A stretch of 64,000 nucleotides of DNA from Wuchereria bancrofti (lineage: Eukaryota; Nematoda; Chromadorea; Rhabditida; Onchocercidae), in the NCBI GenBank assembly GCA_005281725.1, contig SSBO01000012.1, positions 5,719,564-5,783,563 on the forward strand. Direction: 5' to 3'. The translations under genes were made by a program, and so were the position numbers. This document shows, in pieces, positions 61,621-64,000 of the stretch. A model generated the notes under the pieces. The model was not told where the DNA came from and did no database searches. It saw only the letters and a program-made list of their open reading frames with translations. Position 1 is the first letter of the stretch. The number at the start of each line of letters is the position of its first letter.

Positions 61621-61727
61621 TGACATTAACAATACCTAAGGATGGGTTTCAGTGTTTTCCTTGACGTCAATCATCCATGACGTCTCGAGGAAAGCACTGC
61701 AACTCATCCTTAGATATTGTTGACGTC
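61621..61727. repeat. Imperfect inverted repeat (strong hairpin)
   Basis: Left arm 61,621-61,669 and right arm 61,678-61,727 are reverse complements over about 49 bases with an 8-base loop. Of the seven substitutions, four leave G-U pairs in RNA; there is also one 2-base bulge. It could be a small-RNA precursor, a tiny foldback element, or the ends of a decayed transposon. An A-rich tract follows at 61,741-61,798. Confidence 0.85.
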
Positions 61728-61740
61728 GTCCCAAATTTAG

Positions 61741-61798
61741 AAAAAAAAAAAAATTAAAAAATTGAAAAAAAAAAATAAAAAAAATAGAAAAAAAAAAA
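61741..61798 (+). repeat. A-rich low-complexity tract
   Basis: Runs of A broken by single T or G bases, directly after the hairpin. Confidence 0.9.
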
Positions 61799-61817
61799 GT
61801 CTTCGAGAAATACGTCA

Positions 61818-62162
61818 TCAACGGAATCTAAGGCACTCCCCAAATTGATAATTGAATTTCGGAACACAACGACTGGCACAACAGCACTCAGTTAACATTT
61901 TCAAATTCCAGTGAAGAAATGTGGAACTATAAAATGGGTCTATACCAGCACTGGATGAGCAAATCTTTTCCTGAATACGGCCATATGTATAAACTTCTCT
62001 TTGGCATTGACGTAACTTAAAAAGTTCAACTTTACAATCTAGATAGCCCCTTACGCTAGATAACTCATTTAGTCTCTCAACCGTTCTTAAGATCAGGCAG
62101 CAAACGCCGAGCTTTTCCGTAAATAACAGCCCATATTGCTTCATACAAGACTGACACATCAA
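61818..62162 (-). CDS. Possible small cysteine-rich protein, unknown
   Basis: A 114-codon minus-strand frame. Cysteines occur as C-x14-C (CMKQYGLLFTEKLGVC) and then C-x9-C-x14-C (CKVELFKLRQC followed by QREVYTYGRIQEKIC), a spacing reminiscent of, but not identical to, CHCH mitochondrial proteins. The first 70 or so codons look protein-like and may end at a GTATAG donor; the C-terminal part is less convincing. No signal peptide. Upstream acceptor evidence is weak. Confidence 0.35.
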   Translation of the reverse strand: MMCQSCMKQYGLLFTEKLGVCCLILRTVERLNELSSVRGYLDCKVELFKLRQCQREVYTYGRIQEKICSSSAGIDPFYSSTFLHWNLKMLTECCCASRCVPKFNYQFGECLRFR

Positions 62163-63332
62163 CTTTATGAGAAGATCTGCTCATTAGAAAAACGAAATGG
62201 ACATAGGTAACATGAACAATAATAGACAAATATGTTTTAATGAGTCTACAGTGGTATTCGCACGAAAATAAACCATAATAAAAAAACAGCCAACACTCCT
62301 TATATCATTAACATAAACTGCTTGACGGTATTTGCAGCAGATAAACGATTACTTGTATGACGAGCTATCTGCTGCATGTATGGGAGCATATCACAACAGA
62401 TCATGAATTATTTTGGCTCTACTGCATCACCTCTTCAGTCAATTAGGCAAGATGCAGAAAAAATGACAGGAGCAATAAAAATAAGCTCCATAACCACTGT
62501 GCTATAAACCTAACAACTTTACACTGAGGAGACTTCCAGCTAAGTTTAAGCTAGTTATGACCAAAATAGAACTTGGATATTTATGAAATTTTCTTTGGCT
62601 AAACAATCTGTCAGTAAACTATTTGGGAATGCTTCATGCTTAAATTACGCGTTAAAGTTATTTACTTTCTTAGTTTAGCTTAAATCTTAACTAATTTGAA
62701 TTACGGTTTTGCAGGATTTTCGGAATTCGCTGTTTCATACGTAAAGAGATAACTCACCGTTGAAATAATAGCTATAAGTAACACTATTCTATGTAATATA
62801 ATGAACAGTCTGTGAGCTTGAGCACAGATATACAGGCAATAGGTCATAACGAAGCAGATATTTTTTATTCAGAAATCTATTCTGAATTATTTGCAAAATA
62901 ATCTCACAATCAGGAAAATAAAAATAAAGAGAATCAGAAGTTCTACCATTTGCTACGCCGTTAGAAAGGAATTTGTCTATTGAGAAGGTCACAACATGGC
63001 GTCCAACTCATCCGTTAGATTTGCAGCATACAACCAATATCGTTCAGTAAATTATCATTACTCGTTGGTGTTGAATGACTTCAATTGTGCAAACAAAGTG
63101 GGAAAGTATTAATACCAATAGTCATTAATTCCATAACTTTGCTTTTTAATTGACGGGTTTGGACATATTACTTATTCTTTTCTGCAAAACTCAGTATTTC
63201 TCGAAAAAATTTCTGTTCAAAACTGTGTTATAAACACTAGAAAAAAGCGTTGTTGTGGATTGAAAACTCTTATTTATATTTTAGACTGACTAAACTAAAT
63301 TCCTGGTGAAAATCTTTGTGGAATAAGTTTAC
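62163..63332. other. Probable intron and 3' region of the right-edge gene
   Basis: The minus-strand gene at 63,333-64,000 must continue to lower coordinates, because its last visible exon ends at a donor. I could not place its next exon. A frame at 62,789-62,992 is possible but unsupported. Confidence 0.35.
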
Positions 63333-64000
63333 CTGCGACGTGATGCCTTCGGCCATGGAAAACTGGTACTTGCCGATCCTTCACTACATTTGTACCCTAA
63401 CAATAAGCTATCACTTTTTACTGTAGCACAGTTATCTTTTGCAAATGATAGTTGCTCCTTTAAAGAGAAAGAATTAATCTCATTATAGCACTGTTCAAAA
63501 TTATTACCATTTGCTGTGCTTGATTCAGCTGTTGCTGCCATTGTCGATTCATTAAATGCCGATCTCAAAAGCTCGATGGACCCCTCACATGCTAAGGGTG
63601 CTGAAATGAACCACTTTCAAAATGAAACAACTGTCATAGATTTCTTGATTGCCTTAGGTTTTTTGGGAAGCATGCGGAGTTTCTCCTACTTCGAATCCCT
63701 CTTTCTTGTTTCTGTGTATTATTAATAAATTAAGTTTAAACTATATCCATTTATATTTTACTCTCCCGTAGTAAACTACTTAGGCGCTTTTCTGTCCACA
63801 GCATTATCACAACCGTTGATGGATAATGTCGAAACGTTTCAGGTATGTGGAGAGAATGCACAGAGAAAACGCTTTTTACAAGTAATGTCAGAGTAAAGAG
63901 TTGTTAAAAAATAACCAGGAGGAGGCGGATAATCTTCTGAATCAGAACTGATTGAATTATCAGTGGTACTTAGTATTTTAGCCAGGAGCACAGGCCTGAT
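63333..64000 (-). CDS. Partial gene at right edge, unknown Ser/Pro-rich protein
   Basis: Two minus-strand exons join in phase: 64000-63916 (enters from outside the window, ends at GTTATT) and 63600-63333 (TTTCAG acceptor, AG/GTAAAC donor). The first ends in an acidic-Pro stretch (SSDSEDYPPPP); the second has AACAA-type Ser/Ala/Asn-rich sequence, including FNESTMAATAESSTANGNNF and later SFPWPKASRR. No domain is recognised; it looks like a disordered part of a larger protein. The 5' end lies beyond the window and the 3' end is unresolved. Confidence 0.6.

Noticed and set aside
63792..63842. Plus-strand stretch between a CCACAG acceptor and a CAG/GTATGT donor, open for 13 codons
   Set aside because: It lies in the intron of the minus-strand gene and nothing on the plus strand joins to it. 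Probably chance splice-like sites.
1..64000. CRISPR arrays, operons with ribosome binding sites, phage or bacterial mobile systems
   Set aside because: The sequence is intron-rich nematode-type nuclear DNA; no regularly spaced repeats or bacterial gene signals occur.

Overview
The window is eukaryotic nuclear DNA, AT-rich and gene-poor. Its genes are cut by many introns with GT...TTTCAG, TTTTAG or TTGCAG boundaries, and TTTCAG/TTGCAG sites sit directly before two start codons, which suits trans-splicing. Together with the family content (a SYG-1-like Ig protein, an RSEF-type EF-hand Rab, a DB-module secreted protein and capicua), this points to a nematode. The large introns and long intergenic spaces look more like a parasitic clade III (spirurid) genome than Caenorhabditis; that placement is inference. 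I built the gene models by hand from splice signals and reading-frame phase. Exon coordinates are in the evidence fields.

Layout. (1) 1-3,040: mostly non-coding, with an unresolved open region near 490-798. (2) 3,056-8,096 (+): a complete 14-exon SYG-1/Kirre/Neph cell-adhesion receptor of about 730 residues, followed by a diverged second copy of its last exon. (3) 11,330-11,707 (+): single-exon cytochrome c oxidase subunit 6B. (4) 13,134-18,480 (-): RSEF/RASEF-type protein with two EF-hands, a coiled coil and a Rab GTPase. A 1,436-bp block carrying two of its coiled-coil exons recurs at 21,127-22,562 upstream of the gene with no difference that I can see. (5) 23,614-26,351 (-): secreted DB-module cysteine-rich protein. 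(6) 26,350-41,750: long stretch with no convincing gene, only simple repeats, a GC-richer island and two weak small ORFs. (7) 41,755-58,567 (+): capicua (cic) in about 41 exons, with N-terminal domain, mid conserved block, HMG box and C1 domain; its 3-kb intron 10 holds a decayed LINE. (8) 58,568-64,000: non-coding DNA with a long poly(T), a strong imperfect hairpin at 61,621-61,727, a possible small cysteine-rich gene (-), and the 3' part of an unidentified minus-strand gene running off the right edge.

The genes do not form an operon or a shared pathway. They are separately oriented and kilobases apart: one neuronal/visceral adhesion receptor, one respiratory-chain subunit, one calcium/GTP-linked trafficking protein, one secreted protein and one transcriptional repressor. 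I found no clearly new system. The strongest oddities are the identical 1.4-kb duplication of coiled-coil exons, the tandem copy of the receptor's PDZ-ligand exon, the 61.6-kb hairpin, and one capicua exon junction that cannot be joined in phase.
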